Below, piece after piece: positions 35,164 through 48,269 of a DNA stretch of 64,000 nucleotides. Made by a program: the position numbers and the translations under genes. The DNA comes from Punica granatum (Eukaryota; Streptophyta; Magnoliopsida; Myrtales; Lythraceae), in the NCBI RefSeq assembly GCF_007655135.1, contig NC_045131.1, positions 12,632,001-12,696,000 on the forward strand, read 5' to 3'. The notes below the pieces were generated by a model that saw only the letters and a program-made list of their open reading frames with translations, was not told where the DNA came from and searched no databases. Each line of letters begins with the position of its first letter. Position 1 is the stretch's first letter.

Positions 35164-35945
35164 CCAGATTCAGTCCCCACCTTTGTGGTTAGTGGTGCTT
35201 GGTGCTCTCACCTACCAAAGAAGAAGAATCATTCTCATCTTCATATATATAAAGCCAATCGCCACACATGAGAAATTGGATGAGACCGTCGCCTAACGTA
35301 CTCTCATATTGTACTTTTACCGTGACCATTATATGACCAAGGTCTTTGTCAATGTCAAAACTTCAGTTACTGTATATATCAACGGGTGGAATTGTCGATT
35401 CGTCGGCAATTCATTGGACGATGTGCGGAAGGTAAATCTAAAGCCGTGCATAATACTGCTGAGGTTCCGAAATGGGATTAGGGAAAAGATTGGAAAAGGG
35501 AAAGTTACACATAATCAAGTTAACACACATAATCCATACCAAATGGAGTGGGGTTGGACCAACTCTCGATTGGGATCTCCTCTCTTCATGTCAATGTCTC
35601 TACCTACCCTAACCACTCAGTGTTTTTTCTTTTTATTTTTTTTCTTTTTAAAATATTAACCCTATCCAATCGATCTAATTAATGAAAAGAAACCTACTTT
35701 ATTGAAGAAAAGAATATTAGTGCAGCGTCACGATGTGCTGAGTCGGAATTAAGAGATGCTGAATTTGATCTTCAATAATAAGACTTGCGTATTCTTTTTT
35801 TTCGCTTTATTTTTTATTCTTGTACTATATTTATTGAATTGATCGGAACAAAATCCATTTTATATTCCAATTTTGGTTTTACTTTCTTTTTTTTTTGGCA
35901 ATATTTTATGGACCAACCGAAAAGGACTTTACGTAAATCTTTTGT

Positions 35946-35967
35946 AATATATATATATATATATATG
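35946..35967. repeat. TA microsatellite
   Basis: (TA)n run of about eleven units. Confidence 0.85.
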
Positions 35968-38900
35968 TTTAATTAAGAAGTAAGTCTCTCCGACCCGTGC
36001 CCAAATGGTGATGGAGCAGGCAACACATGCTGATGATTATGAGTGGGCCATTCGGCTGTTTCTGGTGGGGGCTCCGTCGAGGTGGGGCCCATGTGCTGGA
36101 CGAGAGAGTGGACCATTCGGCAAGGCAACGCCCTTCACAGAATTGAATAAATTACGGTCAGTTAAATGACACTCTGTCGACTGAGATTGCTTTGGTTTTG
36201 GTTCGGTGGTCGAGGGGTGAATAAAAAAAAAATTCATAATTGAAAAAATTTATTTTATAGTGGCCGATCCATCTCAAATTTGGATTCGTCGGGATTTGAT
36301 TGGATTTTTGAATATCAAGTAGTTCGCATTGAGAAAAATGATTATTCATAAAAAAAAATATACTCCATTCAATTAATGATGTTATGTTGACTTAATAAAA
36401 GTTTTTGATTCAGAGCTCTAACATACTTATCAGTTGTCCTAATATTTTTTTTCGTTCATTAATAATAAATAAAAAACACCTATTTATCCAACCTTCTATG
36501 TACTTCTCACTTTCACCCTAATTCTTTTTCATTTTTTATTCTTATTCTTAACATAACATAATTTATCCACGGCCTTATTACTCTAATCGCTTAAGTTTTC
36601 GATAATCTACGGTTTGTGCAATGATTTTGTATATAAAATACTTTCAAAAAAAAAAAAGAAAAGGCAACTATTCATCGAGACTCTCTCGATAATTTGAGCT
36701 AGTGTGCCCCCTGCTCCTTTGCACTCGCACCTCATAGCAATCACTACCAGATAGTGGTCCTTGTGACCTCGCCGGGGCGGTAGCTTCACTATCCGTTCTC
36801 CTACTCCTCGTCGTTCTCTCTCTCTCTCTCTAAATTTATTTATCAAATTTTCAAATTTATTTTATTATTTATGAAAAATTCTATTTCAGCAAATTCGCAT
36901 ATAGGTAACTTGTGGTTATGCACAAGCCGCCAAGCATCACGTTTGGTAAAATTTCGGGCAACCACTTTGACGGTTAATAACACACTCATTCTTCAATATT
37001 TTATTTTTTTTTATAAATTTTTCAATCATGAATAATTAACATGTACATAGATTGGATTGAAATTCAAATGGTAAGATTAAAATAGACTGACTGTAACATG
37101 TTGAGGACAATATGAAACAACAAATTGAACTAGGACAAAATTGAAAAAGCAACTAAAGATTGAGGACCAAACAATTTTTTTTCTATTAGGTCAACATGAT
37201 CAATAGGGTAGAGTGTCAATCTTTTGTCAAGAATGTGATGAAGTGCCATATTTTATTAAGAAAGAGGTAGAGTGTCGTTTATCAATATTTAAAGGGAAAG
37301 TAATGCAATTTTCCTTTAAGTTATAACAAAAAAATTATATGTACGATATATAAAAGTGGAAAACGATGCATCGGAATGTGGCATGTAGGATTAAGTAGGT
37401 TTTTGATAACGTTACCTTTTAGACCCTCCAATAATATGTGGACAAGCGATTACACCACCTCATTTTTTTTGGATGGATTATTAGCACCTCATTTTTGGAA
37501 GCCAAAAGGACATGCATTTACGAAAGGTTGTAGCTACATTCATAAGTCACAGGGATAATGTGGTGAATTTGATTATTGGGAGCTTAACGGAGCTTCATTT
37601 CTAGAGAGAAAAATCTCGTTTTTGGCTCTATTTTCCATGACATGAAAAGGAATTTGAGCGAGACATTCTTCATTAACTGTCTTGAACAGGTTCTATACAA
37701 AATTATTATTTGGAAATTATGAGATTGTTCAACTTTTTAGATGAGTGAATTAATATTTATGTAGATTAGTGAGGGGGTGATTTTATATTAAGTAGAGATT
37801 GAGTTTTTTGTTCAATATAGTTGTTGAATTTCTATTAAGAGACGAAACAGTGATGTAAAAAGTAAAAAATTGGCATATTTATGACGTAGTTTTTTTTTGT
37901 TATAGCGAATAAACTATATTTATCGAGAATATATTTTTTCGGTTATAAATGAGGTCTATTGACATAATTAATGGAAATGAATGTCCTAAATATCTAATAA
38001 AAAGATATAATAGTTTCACCTGAGTATCAAATATGAAACTCTTGATTACTAGACGAGATTTGATTATATTTACTAAAAATATTTTGAATTAAGGAGTACT
38101 GATAGATTGGAATTACCGTTGAGGGCTGAGTATTAAGGTTACTTTGCATCAACAAAACTTATTTCTTAGTAAGGACAAACAAATATCATTTTCACAAATG
38201 TTAAAATGGAAAAAAGTTTCACCTTACATCTTTAGTTGGCCTTTTCCAATGAATGCCACATTATTTTGCTAATTATGGCAACGCCCGATGCTTTCGTGTA
38301 GTTTGAATAAAAGATCAGAGAATTTGATTTTACCAAGACACTTTATTTTGCTAATTATCATATTAGATCCATGAATCTCCTTTGTAAAAAAAGGAAAAAA
38401 AATCCATTTTGCTCGAAAATATTATATATATGGTAAGCATTTTAGTATGGCAGTAGTACTCACTCTTAATTTGGAACATCGAGTTTTTCAATTACAATAT
38501 GGAAGAACGAGTTTCTGAGTTAATGCTCTCTTCAGTAGATTATTCAGTATTCTTTTATTTATTCTTTTGCTACGCATACTAGACGTACAATTATATTGTA
38601 AACGAATCAAAACTAAATTCGATTATTCTGGGCAGGATGCATAAAACTAATTGGTATCGCGAGTTAGGCTTATCAAGGACAGAGGAAATACCAATAGTTT
38701 GATTTGTTATTGATCTCAAAAAGAAAAGAACTGAGAAAAGCAGGAGAGTAAATAAAAGAGTAAAAAAACTCAATATGTAATATAAACAAGAGGTTTTAGT
38801 TATTTACTCGTATTTGTACTCGATATGAAATCAAGAGATCATCGGTTCAATTATGAGCTAGGCTTCTCGTTCCACGTCCCCGACTAGACTCATCAACATG

Positions 38901-39168
38901 CCAAACTTAAGAATAATAATCGCAACAGTACTTACTATGGGCATTATTCCATTATTTAAAAATAATTTAATCCCGTTGCTGTCCCACTACTCTGTTTGAC
39001 TTTGTCCCTCCCACAGCTCAGCTCCCATTTCCAAAACTAAAAAGACTCACCCCGAAGACCCAAACAAACGCTCAAGAGCCAAACAGCCCCTCCACCCACC
39101 CCAAAGAGATTGCATTTGCCCGAAACTCGGACCTTGCAACCGGAGAACCCGGCCGATCTGGCTCCGAC

Positions 39169-42100
39169 ATGGCGGCTCTCGCGGCGTTGGCGGCTGCGGA
39201 GGCGCGGGGCGGGGCGTGGGACAGCATCCTGGACATGATGAAGGTGGCCCAGGAGAAGGGCTGCGACCCCCTGCTCTGGGCCGTGCAGCTCACTTCCAGC
39301 TTGAACCGGGCGGGCGTCAGCCTCCCCTCGCCGGAGTTCGCTGACGTCCTCGTCTCTTACATTTGCTGGGACAACAACGTCCCCATCCTGTGGAAGTTCC
39401 TGGACAGAGCTCTGGCCGTGAAGATCGCGCCGCCTCTGCTCGTGATTGCTCTGCTCTCCACAAGGTTTGACTGTTCTTCCTAGGACCCATTATCCTTCTC
39501 TCACCATTCGACCTCGAAAGAACCGCCTCGGATGACCCTTTTAGGTGCCGAAAATCTTTGTCCCAAGAGATCACTTTGCCGTTTCTCTCACATACAGGGG
39601 AACTTACTTTATGAGCTATTCGTGTTTTTGTCTTAGTCCTCTCATAGTCCGTTCTCGTTCTTTCTCTTATCTTTATTTCTTTTTTATCCGAAAAGCTTTT
39701 GCATTTTCCTCTGTCTTCATCCCCGCGGCTTTTGTCCCGTGAAATTCCGACTTGGGCAATCCGCGGAATTGACTGCCGGGTTTAAAGGGGAAGAGAGGAG
39801 ACGCTGTGATTTGTGTCAGTGATCGTCTCCAAGCACTGGAAAAGTCAACGTGGCCAAATTCATTGACCGTTTCTCATTTCGTTTCTTTTTATTTGTAAGT
39901 GTTTTTCTTGAAAGTTAATTTGTGTCTGCTGTCTTGTCCGATTTGCGGAAGCTGTTCTTAAACCCAGAAATTAAGGAACATGCTGGAAGCTCAACTTTGC
40001 CAATTTCACTCGGTTCAGTTCAAACCTTCCTCTGTTTCCCCTTTTAAAAAGATTCTCCATCATCTAAATGAACATAAGTATCCAATGCTGGGCGTCAAAC
40101 TCGATGAGCTTCACAATGCCTCTTCCCGGTTGTTCATTTGTGTAATTTGACATGACAGGTCATGTTTGAAGCATTGCAAAGATATTTTTTTTATTTTGCG
40201 TTGTCATTATTGCATATTTGGTTACGGACACTCTCGAATTTCTTTCTTGCAGAGTAGTTCCGGTCAGGCAATCCCGACCAGCAGCGTATAGACTCTATAT
40301 GGAGCTGCTGAAAAGACATGCTTTTGCCCTTAAATCTCAGATAGATGGATCGAATTATCACAAGTAAGTTAACACATTTGTGTAGCTACGGTTGGTTTAG
40401 GATGGTTAGCAGTCATGGTCTTCATGTTTTGGTTTGTGCTAATTACCTTGTCTGCCGTGCTGTTCACATGCAAACTTTAACAGCTTGTTTGGATAAGGAG
40501 TTTTTGTTGGGATGATTAATCTATGCCAACCAACACACATTTTGTTGGGGCGAATAATCTTTACCAACCGACACCCATTTGTTAATCCATTCGATACTAC
40601 TTGCACGCACCCCTTAGTTGAACTGAAAATATTGTGATGATCAATTCCTTCTTTCTAAAGGGTCTCTAAAAACGTGAAACTTGACTAATGCAGGGTTACA
40701 GAATCAATAGATACTGTTCTTCACCTTTCTGAGAAATTCAGTTTAGCAGAAAGAGATGCTGGGACTATTGTGGTCGAGTTTATCTTCTCTATCGTCTGGC
40801 AGTTACTTGATGCTTCATTAGATGATGAAGGAATTTTGGAACTAACTCCAGAAAAGAGCTCCATGTGGGGAGTCAAACCCCAGGACATGGAAATCGACAG
40901 TTTTGAAGGTTTTGAAGAAAAATGGACCGAAGGTCAAGGGAGATTGCAGAGTGCAAATACCACTATGGCGATTGAGTTGATCGGACTATTTTTACAGGAT
41001 AAAGTAACTTCCAGAATTCTTTACTTGGCACGCCGAAACTTGTATGTACTTGGCTTTTTTTACTTTCGTTCTTTATATCATTCATTGGTTTTCTGATTTT
41101 ACTCATGTGAAAGATATTTTAGCTGAGGCAGTTTGATAGACTTCAGCAAATTACAAAATTATAAATTAGTTAAGGTTTGTCAGATCTAAGTCATCGTCAA
41201 GATGAAAAGGGAAAGATAGAGAGGAAGAGGAATCTGCTTAATGGATTGAGTAATTGTTTACTTGCGGTTAGGCCTATGTTGAAATGTCTTTTCATCCTCT
41301 CGTTCTTTTCCTTCCACTGATTAGGTTTTCTTCTTAAAAAAACTTTTAATTAACCCTTTAAGTATTTAATCTATTGAAATTGATCAAATATCATCTTTAA
41401 TCGATATTTTTTATATCATTTGCATTTGCATTTCTTGTTGGTGCTGTTTCCCGCTAATGAAATATGAGAAGATGAATTCTTTACCATTGTGAAATTCCTT
41501 CTATAAAGAATTTTTGCCCTTGTGTCTATTTACAAACTATACTGTGTGACTTGCTAAATAGTGATTATCACTTTCTCAGGCCCACCCAATGGGCAGCTTT
41601 CACTCAAAGACTGAAGGTGCTCGGAACAAACTCGGCGGCACTTAGAAATTCAAAAATCGTTTCTCACGATGCATTTCAGCAGTTAACTTCAGATGCTCGA
41701 ATAGTCTTGTCTCGAGAAATGAAAACGAGTTCGCACCAGAAGTTTCATGCAGTTATGGCTTTTGGAGCCCTCTCTTCTGCCAATTTTTCAGATGTGTGGC
41801 TCCCTCTGGACATTGTATTGGAAGATTCCATGGATGCGTATCAAGTAAATGCTGCCAGTGCTATTGAAATCATCACCGGTATAGTCAGATTTGTTTCCTT
41901 ATCTGTTCAAAGTTCTGTCGTATCTGATTGTCTCAATTAACATTAGAAGTGTTAATGTGCAGGTTTAGTTAAGACGCTTCAAGCAATTAATGGGACTACG
42001 TGGCATGATACCTTCTTGAGTCTTTGGATTTCAGCTCTTCGCCTTGTTCAGAGGGTTAGTCTTGTTTCTAAAGTAAAAGATTTTTTTTAATTGCAAAAGG

Positions 42101-45100
42101 AACTCCAGGTTTGAGATATCTGAAAGACTTGGTTTCAAAATACCTCATCTGTCTTTTTCACTATAGAAGTTTACCTTTCTTGGTTAGCCAATATTTTGTT
42201 CCTGACTTTTATTGGTATACCAAAAAGTTTTGTTTATGGCGCTCATAGCCTTCTGGTACGATTCTCTTCCTAGAAAAAGTGTGTAATTTCATCTCAGATC
42301 AATAGTGAGTGGATAAAAGCGTTTTCCTTTTCTGCATAACTGTGGGCTATGCTTGCAATTATTTCAAATTTTCTGCCTCCTCATTGCTTTTTTTCCCAAT
42401 TGTTAATTAGGAGAGAGATCCTATTGAGGGTCCGATGCCTCGTTTAGACACTCGTTTATGCATGTTGCTCTCCATCACACCCCTTGTGATTGCCAATCTT
42501 ATCGAGGAAGAGGAAACTGCGTTATCTGAAGCAGCAGATTGTGGGTCTCCCAATCCTATGAGAGAAAACACAGGTGAAGGGAATCGCCGCAATGATCTCA
42601 TGTCAAGCTTGCAGATGTTGGGTGATTTTCAGGGACTTCTTACTCCGCCACGGTCCATTGTTTCTGCGGCCAATCAGGCTGCTGCTAAGGCAATGCTGTT
42701 TCTTTCGGGCATAAATGTCGGGAGTTCATATTTTGAGTGTGTCAACGTGAAAGATATGCCCCTAAATTGCTGTAAGTGACCTACCTCCATCGTTGGTTCA
42801 GATCTTGTTCGTGATGTGGGGAAAATTGATATTCCTTCTAATTCTTCCTAATTGTGCCCAATTAGTCAAATAAAATAAATGCCTTGGGATGTTGTTGAAA
42901 TTAGCCATCTTTAAGTATTTGGTTAATATGTGCAGAGTTAGAACACAAAGTGCTATTTATGTGGAAGATTTGAGAGTTAACAAACCTCAGAGGCATGTTA
43001 AAAATTGTAGGGGCACCATGGCACGTAGGCGCTCCAACTTTCTCTTTTTTTAAAGCTATCTGGAAGTCTTGAACTTGAATGCATAGTGGCAAAGTTTTTA
43101 GATTAGGACACAATTTTTTGTAGATTGAAAGAATTAGAAGCTAATCTTGTAGCATATATATGTGCTAAAGCTGCAAATTGGTTGCTGAATTTCTTGAGTA
43201 TTACTTGCATTTTTCTTTTATGTAGCTGGAAACATGCGCCACCTGATTGTTGAAGCTTGCATTGCAAGAAATCTACTGGACACCTCGGCATATTTCTGGC
43301 CTGGATATGTAAATGGACACATAAACCAAATGCCTCCTAACTTTCCCACCCAAGTGCCGAGTTGGTCTTCCTTCATGAAAGGGGCCCCACTTACCCCAGC
43401 ACTGATAAATGCTTTGGTTTCAAGTCCAGCATCAAGGTAAATTTACATATGCATTCTATTCAAAGATACTGGCACTTTTTATTTTGACCCCAAGCTCTAG
43501 ACTATAAAATTCTACTTCTATGGCATCAATATTTCTTGCATTTGGTTCATCACTCCAGCACTATCTCTTTTTGATGATCCTCTGTGATTTTCGTTAGGGG
43601 AGTTCCATGTGGTCGTCTCTTTGGTAGCTGATACGTTCTCTATCAGAAACTAAGACTCAGAATTCTCCTGGAGCTCTAGTATCTAATTAAACCTCCAGAA
43701 CCTCTATTCATCACAACGGAAGAACAGGATGTTGGTAGTTAATCCACGAACTCACTTAATTGACTAATAGAATGTTTTAAACACACTGAATAACCAGCTC
43801 AACTTGTCTGAAAAGTCATTTGATATGTTATTAGAGCAGATATGTACTCTTGCAAATTCCCATTAATATCTGTCTATCCTGTTTGTTGTGATATTTTTGT
43901 AACCTATGCCTATGTCAAGCCTGACTTGCTTTTGACTGAGTTCTAAAACCATGCCCATCGTACATTGTTGATGCAACTTCCTACTACTTCAAGCTTTTAA
44001 ATTACAACTTCGTCTATCTTCCATGATCCAAATGCACTTTTTGGCTCCAGAGTCGCTCTCTTTTTCATCAACAGGATTCTGTTTCAGTTTCACTTGTCTA
44101 TTGTGCTCGTCTCATTAGATACTCCTTTTCCTTACCTGAAGTAAGGGGAATTGGACTGGATGCGCTTTTTACTAAATTAAGCAGTATGGTAGAGTCACTG
44201 AACTTAAGCTCATGGATTTGATGGAAGTTTAGCAGAGCTTGAGAAAGTATTCGAGATTGCAGTCAAAGGATCCGAGGAAGAGAAGATATCGGCTGCTACA
44301 ATTCTTTGTGGAGCTTCTCTTCTCCAGGGTTGGAGTGTACAAGTAAGCTTCTAGCGAGGATTTATATTTCAAACAAAATGACTCAGTCCCATAATGAATT
44401 GGCAATATGTTGTCTTATTTCTTTTCATTCTTTAAATTATACATATAGACACTCTTCCCCTTGTAATGAAGTCCTTTATGTGCAGGAACACACTGTTGAT
44501 TTTATTACGAGACTGCTTTCTCCTCCCAAACCAGCTGATTATACCGGAGATGATAGCTATTTGATTGCGCATGCTCCAATGCTGAATGTACTGATCGTTG
44601 GAATAGGATCGGTGGATTGTGTTCAGGTTTTCTCATTGCATGGTTTGGTAAGTGAGCAACGTATCTGAGATCTGATCTTTTAAAAAAAGGCAAACGAGTT
44701 GCAGCCATCCAGTGAGAGTGGCCCCCTCTTGTTGAATCCCTCGTCCTTGTTTAACACAGTGCAACCACATACAAGCGCTTTTGAAGGTCCAAAAGGTGTT
44801 TTGTTGAGACGCGTAGGCAAGTTAACTGCAATTGTCGAGTGAGTGTGGCCCCCTGTTGGTTGAAAAACTTCTCAGGCTTAAATCCCTTGTTGCTAAAACA
44901 GGTTATTGAGACTCATATGGTTGCAAAACTTCTCTACCTTAAATCTTATGTCCTTTTTAACGCAGTGCAACCACCTACATGGGCTTTTCGAGGTATAAAA
45001 GTAAAAGGTGTTTTATTGACCCCGGGAGCTTCTTAAGGAGTCTATCATCGAAAGAAAAGAAAAATAAATGATTACTTTCTCACGCTTTTGTGTCATTCTC

Positions 45101-47687
45101 TATTTAGAATAAGAGGGGGGGGGGGGGGGGGGGGGGTGGGGGGGGCAAAAGGAAAAAAAATTCCAACTCCATCTTCATTTCCTATTGCCAGGTTCCTCAG
45201 CTTGCATGCTCACTGATGTCCATTTGTGAGGTTTTCGGATCTTGTGTGCCCAATAGCTCATGGACCCTAAGAACAGGAGAAGAAATCTCCGCACATGCCG
45301 TGTTCTCGAATGCATTCACACTCCTCCTAAAGCTGTGGAGATTCAACCACCCTCCTATTGAACATGGAGTCGGAGATGTCCCAACTGTTGGGTCCCAGCT
45401 TACACCTGAGTACCTCCTCTATGTTCGTAACTCCCACCTCGTATCCTCTGGAAGTGTTCATAGAGATCAAAACAAGAGGAGACTCTCAGCAGTTGCATCC
45501 TCGTCATCTCAGAATCCTGTGTTTGTTGATTCTTTCCCGAAACTGAAAGTATGGTACCGCCAACATCAGGCCTGTATAGCTTCCACACTTTCTGGTCTTG
45601 TTCCAGGAACCCCAGTCCATCAGATCGTCGATGGGCTCTTGACTATGATGTTCCGGAAAATCAATGAAGGGGGACAATCATTGATTTCGGTTAATTCAGG
45701 GAGCAGTAGCTCGTCGGGAACCCGGAACGAGGATTCGACGCTGAGACCAAAATTGCCAGCATGGGATATATTGGAGGCTGTGCCTTATGTGGTGGATGCT
45801 GCTCTAACTGCTTGTGCTCATGGCCGGCTTTCTCCCCGTGAATTGGCTACAGGTGAGTCTGCTAAAAGTTACTCTTTTATATATGTTACAAGTCATATAT
45901 GGCAGTGAATGTTGCCATTTCATCAGAACATTGGCAAAAACTGACAGGGCTTATTAGTCGTTTTAAGTACACGATAAAGGGTGTATCCAAAGTTTGCAGT
46001 TCTACTTGTTTGCTACAAGTGATCTTTGACATGTCTGTATATTTAAAATTTTATTATTTCCCCCATAAATACATCTACATTCTTTATCTGTCAGGGCTCA
46101 AAGATTTGGCCGATTTTCTCCCAGCATGTTTAGCAACCATAGTGAGCTACTTCTCAGCCGAAGTGAGCCGGAGCATCTGGAAGCCAGTTTTTATGAATGG
46201 AACAGACTGGCCGAGCCCTGCTGCAAACCTTGCCAATGTTGAGGAACAAATTAAGAAAATTCTTGCGACCACTGGAGTTAACGTACCAAGCCTATCTACA
46301 GGTTTGCTTCTTCAGCATTACCAAACATCTGAAACCTAGCATACAAAATGCATCTCTACGGTTAGACAGATAAGCAACCCTGGGTCTGTTTCTAAACAGA
46401 ATGTATCCGATTGCACTTCCAATATGTCTTTTAACTGAATGTGTCCCGTGAAGTGGAACTCTTGCCTGTATTTCCTCCTCATTTTCCTCATTTTATCAAA
46501 ACAAAAATGGAAAACTGGATCATCTCAATGAAACTTATAGTAGAGGATACTGACAATACTTTTCGCTGATTCTCACAGGGGAAAGCTCAGAGGCCACTCT
46601 TCCACTGCCTCTGGCCGCATTTGTGAGCCTCACCATAACATATAAGATCGATAAGGCATCGCAGCGGTTCCTCAATCTGGCAGGGCCTGCCCTGGAGTCC
46701 CTTGCTGCTGGTTGCCCATGGCCCTGCATGCCAATTGTGGCATCTCTGTGGACCCAGAAGGCCAGGCGTTGGAGTGACTTCCTCATCTTCTCTGCATCCC
46801 GCACGGTCTTCCTCCAAAACAGCGACGCCATCGTCCAGCTCCTCAAGAGCTGCTTCACCTCCACCCTCGGCCTTAGTTCCTCTCCCTTGTCGAGCAATGG
46901 TGGGGTTGGGGCCCTGCTGGGGCATGGGTTTGGGTCCCACTTCTGCGGTGGGATATCCCCAGTTGCACCCGGGATTCTCTACTTGCGAGTCTACAGATCC
47001 ATTCGGGATATTGTGTTCATCACCGAGGAGATCGTCTCCCTCCTGATGCACTCGGTGAGGGAGATCTCGTGTATCGACCTTTCTAGGGAGAAGAAAGTAA
47101 CTGATAGAACGAAGAGGTATGGGCGAGTTTCTCTAACCAGTGCAATGACTCGGGTCAAACTTGCAGCCTCTCTTGCAGCCTCCCTGGTGTGGCTCTCCGG
47201 TGGCTTGTGCCTTGTGCAGTCTCTGATAATGGAAACCCTCCCCTCATGGTTTATCTCCATCCACCGCTCTGAGAAGGAGAAGGGCTCATCAGAAGGGATG
47301 GTGGCAATGCTCCGGGGGTATGCTCTGGCTTACTTCACGGTGCTCTGCGGGGCCTTCACTTGGGGGGTAGATTCGTCCTCATCTGCTTCAAGGAGACGGC
47401 CGAGGATCCTCGGGACCCACATGGAGTTCCTTGCAAGTGTTCTTGATGGCAAGATATCACTGGGGTGTGATTGGTCCACATGGCAGGCCTATGTGTCTGG
47501 GTTCGTGATCCTGATGGTGGGCTGCACGCCTAACTGGGTGTTGGAGGTCGATGTTGATGTGCTTAAGAGGCTGAGTAGAGGCCTCAGGCAGTGGAATGAG
47601 GATGAGCTCGCCCTTGCTCTGCTCGGGGTGGGCGGGTACAGGACGATGGGAGCAGCCTCTGAGTTGATAATACGGGACGAGGTTTAG
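39169..47687 (+). CDS. MED33A: Mediator of RNA polymerase II transcription subunit 33 (REF4/RFR1 family)
   Basis: Large nuclear coactivator subunit of the Mediator complex (also called MED5). In Arabidopsis, REF4 and RFR1 restrain phenylpropanoid (lignin precursor) gene expression. Exons: 39169-39464, 40253-40363, 40694-41041, 41580-41878, 41963-42054, 42411-42771, 43226-43436, 44228-44342, 44486-44647, 45192-45852, 46095-46301, 46579-47687. They total 3972 nt (1323 aa plus stop) with every junction in frame; relatives are about 1275-1310 aa. Family stretches include GCDPLLWAVQLTSSLN, the exon 6-7 junction region, ATILCGASLLQGWSVQ and, in the last exon, WTQKARRWSDFLIFSASRT. No catalytic motif is expected: it is a helical scaffold protein. 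The weakest boundary is the exon 8 acceptor (GGAAG). RFR1 is preferred over REF4 mainly because of the neighbouring hydrolase and RTFL genes. Confidence 0.93.
44700..45025 (+). repeat. Diverged direct duplication in MED33A intron 9
   Basis: Two stretches share AGTGGCCCCCT-type starts (about 44717 and 44845), GCAGTGCAACCAC (near 44757 and 44963) and AAAAGGTGTTTT near their ends. This looks like a decayed tandem duplication confined to the intron. Confidence 0.55.
45115..45145 (+). repeat. Poly-G tract in MED33A intron 9
   Basis: A run of about 31 bases, all G except one T, ending about 47 nt before the exon 10 acceptor. It may form a G-quadruplex in the pre-mRNA; its exact length may be a sequencing estimate. 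Confidence 0.8.
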
Positions 47688-47795
47688 ATTTTTGTTTTCC
47701 TGAATACTGATGCGTTTTGTCTGTAATTTTCGAGTTACTAATAGATGTATTTTGTAGGATATAGTTGTAGTCCCAACTTAGAGAAGCTGTGTTAG

Positions 47796-47801
47796 AATAA
47801 A
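47796..47801 (+). terminator. MED33A polyadenylation signal
   Basis: AATAAA 109 nt downstream of the stop codon, in a T-rich context, suits plant 3' end formation. Confidence 0.5.
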
Positions 47802-48269
47802 AGCTGTTGCATTTTGTTCCTATTTTTCTTAGCGAGGAAATGTTTCATAGAATGTCTGTATAGTAACGTTGTTGCTGTGTAATAGAAGTTCTGACATGAC
47901 ATCGGAAAAGTACTTCCCAATGATACAATATGGGTTCTCCAATTCTAACTCAGTTTTCGCTCTCCTGCGGTCAGAGACAGAGATCGTTCACGTCTCAATA
48001 CCTTCCGGGCTCGCATATTGCTGATACCATTCTCATTTCTGTCTTAAACCAAACTTGAGCAAAATATTACTCTATTTACAAGGAGACTGATCCAATGAGT
48101 GCAGAAGGCAATTGTATCATCCCACGCCTCCCAACTCTTTCCTGAACTCTAAAAGAAGAAAGAACCGGAACAGAAAGGAATTTAATGAAGTAATTACGCA
48201 TTACATAGTAGAACTGCTGTACTATTATCTTCTTTCTGCTCTCCACAATGTACACACATACTCAAGAAT
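47802..48269. other. Convergent intergenic spacer
   Basis: About 470 nt separate the MED33A polyadenylation signal from the SERINC stop codon. It must contain both 3' UTR ends. No other feature is seen. Confidence 0.6.

Larger units (their letters stand above)
34214..39168. other. AT-rich intergenic region upstream of MED33A
   Basis: No gene is supported. It holds a short telomere-like tract and a TA microsatellite (both listed). There is a duplicated phrase near 36048 and 36108 (GAGTGGGCCATTCGGC and GAGTGGACCATTCGGC). An isolated GC-richer stretch at about 36680-36800 translates on the minus strand but matches no family known to me. A phrase near 37130-37180 (GAGGACCAAAC) resembles the MITE at 54781-55917. 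The last 150 nt before 39169 are C-rich and probably hold the MED33A 5' UTR. Confidence 0.5.

Noticed and set aside
38790..38900. Second SINE-like element with a GGTTCAATTATG B-box-like motif
   Set aside because: No acceptable A box at the right distance.
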